A stretch of 64,000 nt of DNA from Plazaster borealis (taxonomy: Eukaryota; Echinodermata; Asteroidea; Forcipulatida; Labidiasteridae), in NCBI GenBank assembly GCA_021014325.1, contig CM037470.1, forward strand, positions 9,125,147-9,189,146, in the 5' to 3' direction. The translations under genes were made by a program, and so were the position numbers. This document shows positions 11,136 through 22,245 of this stretch, piece after piece; the stretch's first letter is position 1; each line of letters opens with the position of its first letter. The notes beneath the pieces are model-generated. The model was not told the origin of the DNA. It saw nothing but the letters and a program-made list of their open reading frames with translations, and searched no databases.

Positions 11136-14100
11136 CTTTCTTCACAGGTGGGTCTTGTGACGGTGCTGGGGATACAGCAGGTTCTGAAATTCGTAAAATG
11201 ATTAAACAAAATCATTATCTATTAATGGGTGGAACAATAACAAATTGACAAGATCAGAACTTGAACCTGCGACCTCCGGATTAACGCTCTACCAACTGAG
11301 CAATCTAGCCCTAATGTTGATGGACTCCCTATTTAGTCAATATCTTTGCTCTCTGTTCGAGCCAAAATAAAAAAAATTACCCAATCAGTTTCCCTTGTGG
11401 TTAATTGCTTAATGACTTCATTGTTTTTTAAGTGAACATTAATTGGGAACTTTCACTTTTGTAAATGACTGAATTAACATACAAGTTTCAAGATGAAAGA
11501 ACACCGAATAAAATAAAACACATACCGATATCTATCTGCTATAGAGACAAATCCGTCTCAACCCAACCACAATTGGTTGTTTTAATTGTCGCAATCAAAT
11601 AATCATGTTCTTCTTTGTTTCCACTCAAAGATAACAATCTCTAATTGTATGAAGTATTCAAAGGTTTGCTGTTTTTTTTTAACTCTAAGATTGAAATCTT
11701 ATAGACCCTTCAGGAACGCCCCCGAAAACAAATGATAATACAATAAGTTAATCAAATCAAATAAAAGACAACAATAAAAAACAAAAACAAAAACAGAACA
11801 GGAAAAAAAAGAAGAAAAAAAAGAAGGGAAACAAAAAATAAAAAAAATGAAGGAACAAAGAATACGAAGAACAAGAAGAAAAACATGAAAAACCCACAAA
11901 ACACACAAAAATAAACCCGATGTGATATGATAATAACTTCTGAATGTAAATTTATTTTGAAAAGTATATACACATTTATTAATTAAAACCTAAAAATAAT
12001 AAACAATCCCTTGGACTATAATACTTCGAGTAGAGAACAAATTGGAATTATTTTCTTATTTAACCATTAGAGACAAATGCTTTATTGTAAAATTCATCAA
12101 TGATTTGTAAAGCACGTGTATGCTTGTCCCATGTGCTTTATTTAAACTTACCAGTGTAAGTGATTTTGTTTTATCCGTATTTTTGGCATTGAATAAGGTG
12201 CAATATGGATTGCGTGTTATATATTGAAAATTTGATCTAAGCATTTTGGTTTTAAATTCTGTTTTTAGTTTGTTTGTTACATATTATTGTCTCTGAATAG
12301 TTTGTCATAAGGGAAAGTAATTGTGACCGCACATATATGAGTTATGAAACATGTGTTTGATAAAAAGGTGTCTGAAGCACGGATGCTAAAACTAATTGAC
12401 TGTTTGCGTGTTTGTATAAGTTAAGCGGTTATTGACTAGATTGTATTATACACGAACAAAAATACAATGTAAAACTTTGTTCAAAGCAATGTTTTAATTT
12501 CGTCAAAATGGTTGCAAACGTTAAACAAATAGGCCGAGAGCATTAGCTTTAACCTGGAAATAGCTCACAACATGCTGTTTTTTTTAAGGATAGGTCCAGG
12601 AACATGTTTATAATAACATACTAAGAGTCCCCGAAAATACCTCTGAAGAGGTCCGAAGAGGTCCGAAATTCAAGAAGGCGTCCAAAATGGCCGCCTTTTT
12701 TGAATTTGAACAAGACTCTGCAACCAGACATGTTGAATATACAAATACAGTGTCTAAATATGATATGTTTTGAGGCACAAGGAATCCAATAAAATATTTA
12801 TGTTAAGATCCTATAGTTCATAAGTATCTAAAACCAGTATGGTGTCCAAAATGACCGCCATTTTCAATTTGTGACGTAACTTTGTAAAAGACAAACAATT
12901 CGACGAGAAATCATTGATGAGTTTTGTTATTTCTTGTGGTTAAATTTTTTCTTTTAATGATATTTGAGCGGACTTTAGGGTTCGTACATTTTCCTGGTCA
13001 GTATTCTACAAACACATGGGAATTTTGGTTATTTAGGTGGATAATGCAGCGTTTATATTGGATAATGTTGTTTTAACCTAACGCGATAGATGATGATCAT
13101 ATTCGCTAACCTAACGCAATGGTTGATGATCATATTAGCTACCTTAAGGAGACAAAGAACACACATAAAAGAACAAACAAAGTCTCAATATTGAAATTCT
13201 TAAGACCGGTGTGCTTCAAAAGAAATGTTGTGTCAAAATCTCAAGGAAGCTGAACAAGGACAAGGTGAAAAGATGGCTAAAAAGTCTCCACGTGTGGGTT
13301 TCCCGACCGTCCGGGACGCGTATATTTTTTTTACACCGCAGCGAGGGGTTTTGTACTGTAACACTGTCAATTCCGTCTTGAGATAGGAGACTACGTTTAA
13401 CCCTAAACCCTAACCCTAACCCTAACCCTAACCCTAACCCTAACCCTCACCCTAACCCTAACCCTCACCCTAACCCTAACCCTCACCCTAACCCTAACCC
13501 TAACCCCAAACCTAACCCTTATAGGCATAACTGTTTGTAGTCTCATCTCAAGACAGGAATTGGCAGCATCTTAGTTCAAAACCCCTCGCTGCGGTGTAAA
13601 ACAAAAATATGCGTCCGGGACCATGCTGGCCGTAGACTCAAGAACAAAAACTCCGTTTAATTAAGAGCAATAATTCCGCTTTCAAATAATTGATCACATA
13701 TGTGATCAATTATTTATAATGGTTGCCGAATATCAGCTCTTTGGTAAAGGATCAAACTTAACGGTAAAGCGCGCATTGTCGGAATAACGAAGTAAACAGC
13801 TGAGCCACAACGACCGCCACAGGCATTCCATTTTTTTACATCCCTGTGGATACATATTTAGTTCTTTCCTTTGGTCTTGTACTTAACATCCTCCTATATA
13901 CCTTGGACACAAAATTCCTTGTGGACTCCCTAGTTTTTTAATTCTTCTTATAGAAACCTTTGATTTTTTAAACACACTCCTTGGACGACAGATATATACG
14001 GTGTGTATCCAGTGCGTATTCACTTAAAGGCACTGAACACGTTTGGAAATTGTCAAAGACCAGTGTTCTCACTTGGTGTATCCCAACATATGCATAAAAT

Positions 14101-17100
14101 AATAATCCTGTGAAAATTTGGGCTCAATTGGTCATCGAAGTTGCAAGAAAATGATGAAAGAAAAAACACCCTTGTTGTACAAATTTGTGTGCTTTCAGAT
14201 AGGAATAAAAACTTCTTGCAAGAAGTTTTTATCATTTTAGTGAGAATTTACCTCTTTCTCAAAAACTACGTTACTTCAGAGGGAGTCGTTTCCTACAATG
14301 TTTTATACTATCAACAGCTCTCAGTTGCTTGTTATCAAGTAAGTTTTTATGCTAATATTTGTTTTGAGTAACTACCAAACGTGTATGATACCTTTAAGGA
14401 GACCAAGAACACACATAAAAGAAGAAAAAAGGTCTCCATATTGAAATTCTTAAGACCGGGGTGCTCCAAAAGAAATGTTGTGTCAAAGTCTCAAGGAAGA
14501 TGTTAAGTACAAGGACAAAGGAAAAAGACGCGGGCTATAAAAGTCTCCAAATGTGTGGGTTTCCCGACCGTCCGGGACCATGCTGGCCGTAGACTCAATA
14601 ACAATAACTTCGTTAAATTAAGAACAATTACTCCATTTAATCAAGAACAATATTTCCGTTTGATTAAGAACAATAATTCCGTTTTCAAATAATTGATCAC
14701 ATATTTATAGTGGCCGCCGATTATCAGCTCTTTGGTAAGGGATCAAACTCAACGGTAAAGCGCGATTGTCAGAATAACGAAGTAAGCTGAGCCACAATGA
14801 CCGCCACAGGCATTTCATTTTTTACATCCCTGTGGATACATATTTAGTTCTTTCCTTTGGTCTTGTACTTCATCCTCCTATATACCTTGTACACAAAGTT
14901 CCTTGTGGAGCACCCTAGTTTTTAGAATTCCCCTTATAGAAACCTTTGATTTTTTAAACACACTCCTTGGACGACAGATATCTACGGTGTCTACCCCGTA
15001 TTCACTAAAGGGTCCGTATACGTTCGGTAATGACTCTGAAATTTAATGGCAATACAATCTTACTTGGTAAGAAGTACAGCAGCTTTGGAAAGTATAGTGC
15101 ATTTTGAGAAACTTTTCACTTCGAAGTAATGCGGTTGTGGAAAAATATATCACTTTTTATCCCCACAAATTTGAATCTGAGAAGAGTCACTGCAGTAACG
15201 TTTCTCAGACAGTGTATTCCAATTGCAGATTATTTTTCCTGCGTGGACCGAAATAACCGCTCCAGATTTTCGGCAATATCTCAAAAACGTTACCACCTTT
15301 TGCAATGAAATTTTCACAGGTTATTTTTATGGTATATATCTACAACTATGTACGATTGAAACAAACAGTGGGTTCCAATTACCAAACGTATACAATCCCT
15401 TTAAGTAACAAAACATTCCCATATAAACATTACGGTATAGATTATATAATTTGAAGATATTAAAACGTGTACTTCCAAGTTAATACAAAATAGTCAACTT
15501 GACTGAATGTACATATTATTCCCAAATATCAAGTGACATTGTTTCACCTGGTGTTATTTCATTTCAAGGCGATGGTCGGCCGACAATCGTTTCAAAGTGT
15601 GAGTCTTTAAACAACAAGGTTTGCCTGGCACCATAACATTGAAGCCATTTGCTCTCGTTTTTTTTCTTTTTTTCTCAGCAGTCACGGACGCACAAACGTA
15701 AAAACGTCGATGGAATGATATTTCTTATTAAATCCTACCCCCCCCCCAATTTTTTTTTCTCGAAAAAATCAAGTAATTAATTTCCTTTAAAAGATTTAGC
15801 AAGAAATTTACCACTGAATTAAAAAAAAATATGTTTCTTCAAAATACAATATTGAATAATACACATAAAAAAAAACCTGTACTTAAAGGCACGGTACACG
15901 TTTGGTAATTAGGGCCTACTCAAAATATCTGTTAGCATAAAAACTGACTTGGTAACGAGCAACGGGGAGCTGTTGATGGCAGGGCTTGATGGTATAAAAC
16001 ATTGTGAGAAACGACTCCCTCTGAAGTAACGTAGTTTTTTAGAAAGAGGTAATTTCTCACTAAAATAATAAAAATTTCTTGCAAGAAGTTTTTATTCCTA
16101 TCTAAAAGCATACAAATTTGTACAACAAGGGTGTTTTTCCTTTCATCATTTTTTTGCAACTTCGATGACCAATTGAGCCGAAATTTTCACAGGCTTGTTA
16201 TTTTATGCATATGTTGGGATACACCATGTGAAAACACTGGTCTTTGACAATTACCAAACGTTTACACTGCCTATAAAGCACCCCACACAAATGTCCCGAA
16301 GTGCCTTACAAAAGAAATTAGCAATAAATTAATTAAAGCTGTAGGGTTTTAGCATAGATTTAAAAATATTACAATTTCCAGCAGTTTGGCAATTTGTTCC
16401 ACAGTGTCGGTGAAGAATCTGAGAACGAGCGATGGTCATATAATTTAGTATGAGTGATGTATGGGATGAGGTGAGAAGTAGAGCTGGAACGGAGGGTACG
16501 GTTGGTACGAGGTTGTTATTGATGAAAGAGTTGTTATTGAAAGTGTTTTCTGTGATATTCTCCTTCAAAAACGATTGTTTCAATGAGCTGCCTGACTGGC
16601 CACACCCCCAAAAGTAGTAATCTTGCAATCTTTAAAACTAAACGTTTCCGAAAGCGCTAACAAAGTGTGATTTGGAGTGTCGTGGCTAATCCGGTTTGGT
16701 GCACGCGCTCCAGCTCACGGTGTTGCTATAATGCACACAGGTTCGGATCCGGGGCGCGGTATAGTTGCTCTGTACTTCATCTGTCGGTCCCGTGTATATC
16801 GCACGGTAAAGAACTAAGTGGACTTCTTGTTGAGAAGCAATATATTCTATAATATTGATAATTTGTATAATATGTCGCTTGAAACTCTATATTTTTTCTT
16901 ATGAATAACAATGATGTGCCCCTGGCAAAAAATATGTTCCCTGACCATTCGTTTTCAATACCACGTTTTCAACTAGTTTATCTGTATGTTTGTTTCGAAA
17001 AATTATATAGCTCGCATGGAAATCTATGAATGACAAGGCAACTGTATCTCAAGGAACTTCTGTCACCTAATACTCCAAGTCGCAAACTTCGATCTACAAA

Positions 17101-18265
17101 TAAACTTCTTCTAACTGTCCCTAAAACAACCACATTCTATGGCGATCTTGCCTTTCCAGTATCCTATTCAAAACTCTGGAACTCTTTACCATTGAATAGG
17201 CCTATCCGAGCTACAGAATCCCTGGACATTTTCAAAAGCATGCTAGAAAAACATGTTATTCGGCATTGCTTATTACTGACTCTATTGTGTTAATCCAAAA
17301 GTGTTTTTGTTAGTGTGAAAATCTCTCTTAAATATGCTCCTAATTCCCGTATAAACTGTATTTGATAATCTATAGTATCTCGTAATGTATGCTTTTCTTT
17401 GTTCATCTTTTTTCCATTGCCTCGAACATGTTTGATCTAGATATATGGCGATTTACAAAATAATGTTGTATTAGTACTATTATTTTATTATATAGGATTT
17501 AGGGCATTGCATGGTGGTCTTGGCAGTTTCCCGAATTCCGAAAAATCTACTCTGCGGCAGTAGAATAGTCTCCCGAATTCCGAAATATACTCCGCGGCAG
17601 TAGAATACATAGCAAGACAAGTTCTCAAAGAACAAAAATCTATACAACAAAGTAGATATACACATGGTGTTACCGTAAGCCAAATATATATTATTTTATT
17701 GTTATTAATACTAACTTGTACTGTTTTACAGTTTTTAATTACCTTTTCTTGCGTGTCACGAGTATTCACTCTCAAAACTTTTCATTGTAAAAATTCCACA
17801 GAGAAAAACATTTATATCACTTGTGTGCAACAAGACAAACAAAAAAACCAACAATAACAAAAACGAAAACTATTCAGCTCCATGATATCCTAAAATTGAG
17901 CACTAACGGGTGTTGAGACACGTGTAATTTGAAAATTTGATCAAATGGCGAATTTGCATAATTATCCATTTCCCAATATTTGCAAAGTGCGCTTTTCATA
18001 ACATGTATTATACTTCAACAGAGCAAAACTTTACTCGTGAGCTATACCGATACTTAACAATTTATAATATGAAACCTGAGAGGTTTCTTCCGATGTAAAC
18101 AAAAGCTTCCCGTTGACAGACGAGTTCCTGAGGTGAGAACCAAGCCTATAGAATGTCACTACAAGAGACCCAACATAATCTATTACCTGAAATGGCGATG
18201 TCCAAAACAAGCAGGAACGCTATAGACAGCACTATCATCTTGTAGGACTTTTCGCTCCCAGTCAT
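11136..18265 (-). CDS. Secreted protein, first two exons (main domain not found)
   Basis: Exon 1 coding part is 18265-18187: ATG followed by 26 codons ending in a hydrophobic stretch (MIVLSIAFLLVLDIAIS), then a TTTCAG|GTAATAG donor. This is a classical signal peptide. Exon 2 is 11183-11136, bounded by an ATTTCAG acceptor and an AAAG|GTAAAC donor. Both junctions are phase 1, and joining gives ...AIS|EPAVSPAPSQDPPVKK, a Pro/Ser-rich linker. Symmetrical phase-1 exons are typical of secreted modular proteins. The intron would be 7.0 kb and is full of repeats. Exons after the linker were not recognised between 1 and 11135 and may lie off the left edge. Each exon is short, so the pairing is inference; the signal exon is the firmer of the two. 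Confidence 0.5.
11236..11405 (-). mobile_element. Rearranged tRNA-derived SINE fragment
   Basis: 11250-11362 is the minus-oriented tRNA-like head (GAACCTGCGACCTCCGGA box B complement, CTACCAACTGAGCAATCTAG box A complement) plus its leader. 11370-11405 is the family's TTTCCCTTGTGGTTAAT tail in plus orientation. Head and tail therefore point in opposite directions, showing an inversion or two fragments. Confidence 0.55.
11406..13140. other. Intronic or intergenic sequence, minor repeats only
   Basis: 11755-11900 is purine-rich (long A/G runs) and gives spurious Phe-rich frames on the other strand. 12640-12860 contains repeated GTCCAAAATGRCCGCC and GAGGTCCGAA words, a dispersed repeat remnant. 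13075-13140 is a two-copy 37-bp tandem around TGATGATCATATT. No coding sequence is recognised. Confidence 0.4.
13318..13612. mobile_element. MITE carrying interstitial telomeric repeats
   Basis: A 295-bp insertion flanked by a perfect 9-bp duplication GTCCGGGAC (13309-13317 and 13613-13621). Copy 2 of the host repeat has this 9-mer once, at 14570-14578: an empty site. The TIRs share TTTTACACCGCAGCGAGGGG and start GCGTATAT / GCATATTT. Inside the TIRs is a second imperfect inverted repeat (TTGAGATAGGAGACTA against TAGTCTCATCTCAAGA) enclosing the telomeric array. Confidence 0.85.
13398..13519. repeat. Interstitial telomeric repeat (CCCTAA)n
   Basis: About 20 units of CCCTAA (TTAGGG on the minus strand) with a few CCCTCA variants. 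It is internal to a small transposon, so it is cargo and not a chromosome end. Confidence 0.95.
14024..14397 (+). mobile_element. MITE family A, full copy
   Basis: TTAA-bounded 374-bp copy lying exactly at the end of repeat C copy 1. It has the TIRs and the ATAAAAACTTCTTGCAAGAAGTTTTTAT palindromic core (positions 14204-14231) of the family. Confidence 0.85.
14398..15005 (+). repeat. Repeat C, copy 2 (empty-site copy)
   Basis: Near-identical to 13141-14023 but without the telomeric MITE. It ends CCCCGTATTCAC directly before a family B MITE, at the position where copy 1 meets a family A MITE. Confidence 0.8.
15006..15404 (+). mobile_element. MITE family B, full copy
   Basis: Starts TAAAGGGTCCGTATACG and ends CAATCCCTTTAA, with the TCTGAGAA...TTCTCAGA inner inverted repeat and a CCAGATTTTCGGCAATAT block typical of family B. 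Confidence 0.8.
15405..15882. other. No recognised feature
   Basis: AT-rich with homopolymer runs (C9 and T8 near 15740-15760). No coding or repeat structure recognised. Confidence 0.4.
15883..16275 (-). mobile_element. MITE family A, full copy with small internal insert
   Basis: Starts TTAAAGGCACGGTACACG. The right end is degraded (ACACTGCCTATAAA). It carries about ten extra bases (GGCAGGGCTTG) near 15980 relative to the other copies. Confidence 0.75.
16330..16620 (-). pseudogene. LINE reverse transcriptase C-terminal fragment, broken
   Basis: On the minus strand, frames around 16450-16330 give a TLWNKLPNCWK-like word and NIFKSMLKPYSF. These resemble the C-terminal tail of CR1/L2-type LINE proteins (compare LWNSLP and DIFKSMLEKH in the plus-strand fragment at 17030). 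The two words are in different frames, so the copy is dead. Confidence 0.45.
17030..17293 (+). pseudogene. LINE reverse transcriptase C-terminal fragment
   Basis: An 87-residue frame with the usual tail of CR1/L2-like non-LTR elements: PSRKLRSTNKLLLTVPKT, YGDLAFPVSYSKLWNSLP and LDIFKSMLEKH. It ends in TAA. The following 150 bp, up to ATGGCGATTTACAAAATAAT, look like a LINE 3' UTR. The catalytic reverse transcriptase domain is absent, so this is a 5'-truncated, inactive copy. Confidence 0.7.
17500..17690 (-). mobile_element. Degraded Penelope terminal repeat
   Basis: Shares ACTCCGCGGCAGTAGAAT, GTAGATATACACATGGTGTT and the CCAAATATAT end with the Penelope terminus at 61508-61660. The ATTCCGAA / CTCYGCGGCAGTAGAATA block is duplicated here. 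Confidence 0.6.
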
Positions 18266-19487
18266 GCTACCCAAAGTAGACCTTGAAGGGGCCTTGATAG
18301 AGTCTGCAAATCCCTGCCCCTGTATTGTTTCAAGCTTGCAGACAAGAAACAGTTGCTATAGACTCAAGTATGCGAGCGGCGTCTCCCGTGGTCACGTCGG
18401 CACTAAATACCGATACACGAGTTTTAGAGGGTTGTGAGATACATCATCCAGCGTGACTGCGCTATCTTCGGTAGAAAGCACGCGGTGTCGGTTGTAATGG
18501 GCTTCCACTACGCTGGGTAGAAACTGCTAGTCTCTCACAGGAATCAGTTGGCAGACCCGATAGCTATTTTATGACCTCAAAGTAATCAATGGGTTGCCGA
18601 ATTTTCTATTTTAATAATAATTGGGCATCTCGCAGATGTTTTTGATCTTATATCAATGTTACTTTAATGAATTGAGCTATAAAAGATGAGTAACAATTTG
18701 AACAATGGTGCAACTTGGCATTTAGCACAAATTGTGATAGGCCCTTTGTACGTAAGCTAAATGAGATTGCCTAAGAATATAAATTGATAAGACTATTAAT
18801 GAGGAAGTGATTGGGACAATTTTTAAAAGTAGCGACATTCGTGTCACCGCATTTTTTACATCGGGTTTGTATTTTAGTTGACATAGAGCAGTCGTCTGGC
18901 ACATGCTGCCATTTCGAGAGCAGCACTGCATCATCATCAAAGATTCAACACTTGCCGTTAATTTATAAACTATTCATTGACTATCTCTGGATCAAAAAGG
19001 ATAGAAGTCGTGTGACCATGAGGGATGATCACGCGTGGACGAACTCCTCAAAAAGCATCAACTACTGCCTGAAGTTATCAATAAGTGAAGAGCTCGGTAG
19101 CTAGCTGTCACTTTACCCCTGGTGCCTCTGGTGATGAGACAAACCTAGACTTGATGATTATGATGGTCAGTATTTAGCTGACCAAGAAATCCAGGCCTAG
19201 ATCACAGATGCATTCATCAAAGTCTGCTACGGTCTATTTTATTTATTTATTTATTTATTTGTTTGAATTTAAGACAGCTGCACGGACCATTAGAACACAG
19301 AACGTAAAATAAAGTCTTCACACTTTTATCGGGCAACAACAATTTTTGTGAAGAACTAAGAGAACAATGGCGCGTAACAAGACATTTTAATTTGATTTAG
19401 GGGCAAGCAGCTTCACTACCATGGGCAGTGCACCGTATCGATACATCTTTATTATTTATTTATTGATTTGTTTATTTATTTGTGTAT

Positions 19488-19550
<63 letters not shown>

Positions 19551-20482
19551 TTTGATTTATGAAATTATTTGGTTATTTAGTTATTTAGTTGTTTAGTTGT
19601 TTAGTTATTTAGATATTTTGTTGTTTTGTTATTTATTTACTTTCTTTTCTTTAGTGGAGTTATATTACTCCGTTTATTTCACATTCCAATCAATAAATCA
19701 ATACTGACAATGTACAAGAAAACAATAAATAGCAAAATTACAAGAAACAACCAAAGAATAAATCTATAAGGGAAATGAACGACAATTATGGATATTTACA
19801 GTTTGTACAAATTAAATTAAAATACAAATAAAAACATACAGCACACTAAACAAAAAAGTTTGGCACGAAAACAGATATTGTAAAAGGGAACAAAGACGAA
19901 CCAAAACAAAAGGTAATAATTGAATTATAATTGTTGTTTGTCATTTATGGAGCACAGGGTGCTGTAACCAGTGTAAACAATTTTGAAATTTTCAAAATTC
20001 ATTCTGCCCTTCTCTAGGGTCAAGAACCGTTTCAAACTTTTTTTCTTCTTTTGATTGGAGTTTGACTCCGTTTATTGCACACTCAAAATGATTACATCAT
20101 TCACAAACAAAACACACCAAACTTGTTTATTTATTTATTTATGTTTTATTTATTTAGTTAGTTATTTAGTTATTTAGTTATTTTTTATTAAGTTGTTTCT
20201 TTATTTTAGTTAGTTAGTTTGTTAGGTAGTTATTTCTTTCGTTATTTCGTTATTGTCTTATTTGTTTACTTATTTACTTACATTTGTTTTATTTTCATCC
20301 AGCCTCAAATGATGGCATTGACTTCAGCGTTAGATTAACCAGATGGCTGAGAAATGTGCTTATTGTATGAATGGTTTAGAGGAAATGGTAACGTCACATT
20401 CGATTATTTTGTCATTAAGTGATACTCAACCTGACCGCTGGTGGCGCTTGTGGCCTCGAGCGAGACAAGTAGCCATGCCCAT
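18266..20482. other. Upstream region of the minus-strand gene; TTTA microsatellites
   Basis: 18266-18500 would hold the 5' UTR and promoter of the signal-peptide gene; no clear TATA box was assigned. 19228-19262 and 19440-19680 are (TTTA)n tracts passing into GTTATTTA variants, and 20125-20290 is a third tract. No coding sequence is recognised, including in the open frame at 18811-19104. Confidence 0.4.
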
Positions 20483-20964
20483 GTGTTCTATTATGTCATC
20501 TCTCCGTCTTCTCCCTTTTCGTCCTCTCTTTCTCTTGGCTGTTCTAAAAAACTTAATTCTTCTTCAAGAAACACATAGCGAAGAAACCTACGAATCCGTT
20601 TGGAGCAAAGAGTGGCAAAGGAACATGCATTTTAGTCATGGCGATTTACAGTCCGGGGGGGGGGTGCTATTCTCACTTCAGATAAAGCTGGGGTTGATAT
20701 TAAGAATATTGATAGGAATAAGAATGAGAGGTGTAAAAAGGGTCAAACAAATTAGACAATCTCGCCATTTCTGCTGCCTCTTTATGCCCCAAAACGAGTC
20801 GTATAACAGGGGCTTCTTTATCGATGCTATGACTGACTGGGAACATTTAAAGTGAACGATAATGTTATTCTTTTCAGGGGTTTCAATAATTTTAAAGATG
20901 GTAGTGAAACTATCCTTATATTTGAAAGAAGAAAGATCTTTGCGAACCCCAAGAAAGAGGATAG

Positions 20965-21195
20965 CCATTATCACACGGCATTTGACTGGCACCCCGAACA
21001 AAAACTGACAAAATAGGGAGACCGCCATCATTAGGGCTGGATAGCTCAGTTGGTAGAGCGCCGGCACTAAGGTCCGGAGGACGTTGGTTCAAATCCCGCT
21101 CTAGTAAATTTCTCTTTGTAATTGTTTTACCCCAGATTTGTCATAATTTACCAAGTCAGTTTCCCTTTTGGTTTATTAATTGATATTTAAAATAA
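20965..21195 (+). mobile_element. tRNA-derived SINE, second family
   Basis: A leader GACTGGCACCCCGAACAAAA precedes a tRNA-like head at 21034-21107 with box A TAGCTCAGTTGGTAGAGC and box B GGTTCAAATCCCGC. The tail is TTTCCCTTTTGGTTTATTAA. The head folds as a cloverleaf only loosely and is followed by repeat sequence, so it is not a functional tRNA gene. Confidence 0.75.
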
Positions 21196-21199
21196 AAAG

Positions 21200-21490
21200 T
21201 TGCGTCCCCTTTGGTGATCCCTATGCTGCCGCTTCACAGATTGTTTCGTAAACTTGGGTGTAATCTCTTGCTAAACGGCAGTTACAGGTTGAATGGCTTC
21301 TGACTGGCACTCCCTTAAACAAAGGTATTGACAACATAGGGAGATTGCCAACAAAAGGGCTAGATGGCTCAGTGGTAAAGCACCGGTACGTCCTGATGTA
21401 GCAGGTTCAAATCCAGCTCCTGTTAGTCAATTTTGGCTTTATTTCAACCCCAATTTAGTTAAAATTTACAAAGTCAATTTCCATTTTTAT
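21200..21490 (+). mobile_element. tRNA-derived SINE, second family, tandem neighbour
   Basis: A second copy directly after the first, with the longer leader (CCGCTTCACAGATTGTTTCG), box A GATGGCTCAGTGGTAAAGC, box B GGTTCAAATCCAGC and the TTTCCATTTTTATTTATTA tail. Both copies interrupt the LINE remnant. Confidence 0.75.
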
Positions 21491-22019
21491 TTATTACTTT
21501 ATATTTGAATAGTAACATCGATAGGTTGGTTAATTCCGAAGGACAACGACCAACCTCATACTAATGACTTCTACTCATGATCTGTACAAATAAGAAAACA
21601 AATGTTGATTATTGACATGACATTACTTCTAAAATTGATTAAAAAAACCCAGTTTCAAATATTTGTTGTAACCTTGAAAAGGATATTACGGCTGATGAAG
21701 TCAAGTAGCGCTCTTCCAAATGATGAAGAAAAATAAGTCTCCGGGCTTGGATTGGCTTATAATGAGCAGAATTACATCCCTTTCTTTTGAGCTGTTACAA
21801 TTTTGAAGATGCAGAATCTAAATTTATTATTTGTCCTTAAAAGTGTTTAACATGTAATCTCAGGACCAATGCGGCCAATACAATAATTAAGAGGTACACC
21901 GATTACATCTAACCTCATGGACAAACTTATATTAAAGAGAGATGCTTAACTGACCAACCCAGACCAGCTTCTGTTTTCGGAAAAGTCTTAGATTTCCAAC
22001 TGTCAAGCTACGTGGACAC

Positions 22020-22245
22020 GGTCTAACCTCTAGACTATCTGCGCATGGACACATGCTTAATAGCTGACCAATAGACAAGCTGCGCATGGACACAGGCTCA
22101 GCTGACCAACGTAGACAAGCTGCGCATGGACACAGGCTCAGCTGACCAACGTAGACAAGCTTCGCATGGACACAGGCTCAGCTGACCGACGTAGACAAGC
22201 TGCGCATGGACACAGACTCAGCTGACCAACGTAGACAAGCTGCGA
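22020..22245. repeat. 40-bp tandem repeat, about 5 units
   Basis: The unit contains GCGCATGGACACAGGCTCAG followed by CTGACCAACGTAGACAAGC. The last four units are nearly identical; the first is diverged. Confidence 0.85.

Larger units (their letters stand above)
13141..14023 (+). repeat. Repeat C, copy 1 (contains the telomeric-repeat MITE)
   Basis: Starts around AAGGAGACAAAGAACACACA and ends GTGCGTATTCAC just before a family A MITE. Copy 2 at 14398-15005 is closely similar over its whole length, apart from the 295-bp insertion at 13318-13612 and a deleted palindrome arm near 13695 (TGATCACATATGTGATCA here, shortened in copy 2). Confidence 0.8.
20483..21960 (+). pseudogene. LINE remnant: APE endonuclease and RT start, split by SINEs
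   Basis: 20540-20680 encodes an apurinic-endonuclease-type stretch (LILLQETHSEETYESVWSKE, then FSHGDLQSGGG), the QETH motif region of L1/Tx1-like elements. An eight-G run near 20660 shifts the frame. 20860-20900 retains a degraded GGDFN-like segment (VILFRGFNNF). After two SINE copies (20965-21490), LINE sequence resumes near 21680 with ADEVK and then, in another frame, MMKKNKSPGLDWL, the KSPGLDG motif at the start of the reverse transcriptase. Stops and frame changes show it is dead. Confidence 0.65.

Noticed and set aside
11752..11973. Phe-rich membrane protein on the minus strand
   Set aside because: Translation of a purine-rich low-complexity tract.
13398..13519. Chromosome end or fusion point
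   Set aside because: The telomeric repeat is enclosed in a TIR element with a target duplication, and sequence continues normally on both sides.
14141..14371. Recurrent small protein with a DRNKNFLQEV-like core (also at 2125, 34639, 40187, 52561)
   Set aside because: It is a translation of the family A MITE, on either strand and with different stops in each copy; no codon-level conservation is apparent.
20343..20855. 170-residue host gene
   Set aside because: Only its middle is meaningful and that part is LINE endonuclease; the start and end are out-of-frame sequence around a poly-G frameshift.
21034..21107. tRNA gene
   Set aside because: Boxes A and B are good, but the stem pairing is loose, the same head recurs at 7999, 11250, 21360 and 62034, and it is followed by the same repeat tail each time. 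It is a SINE.
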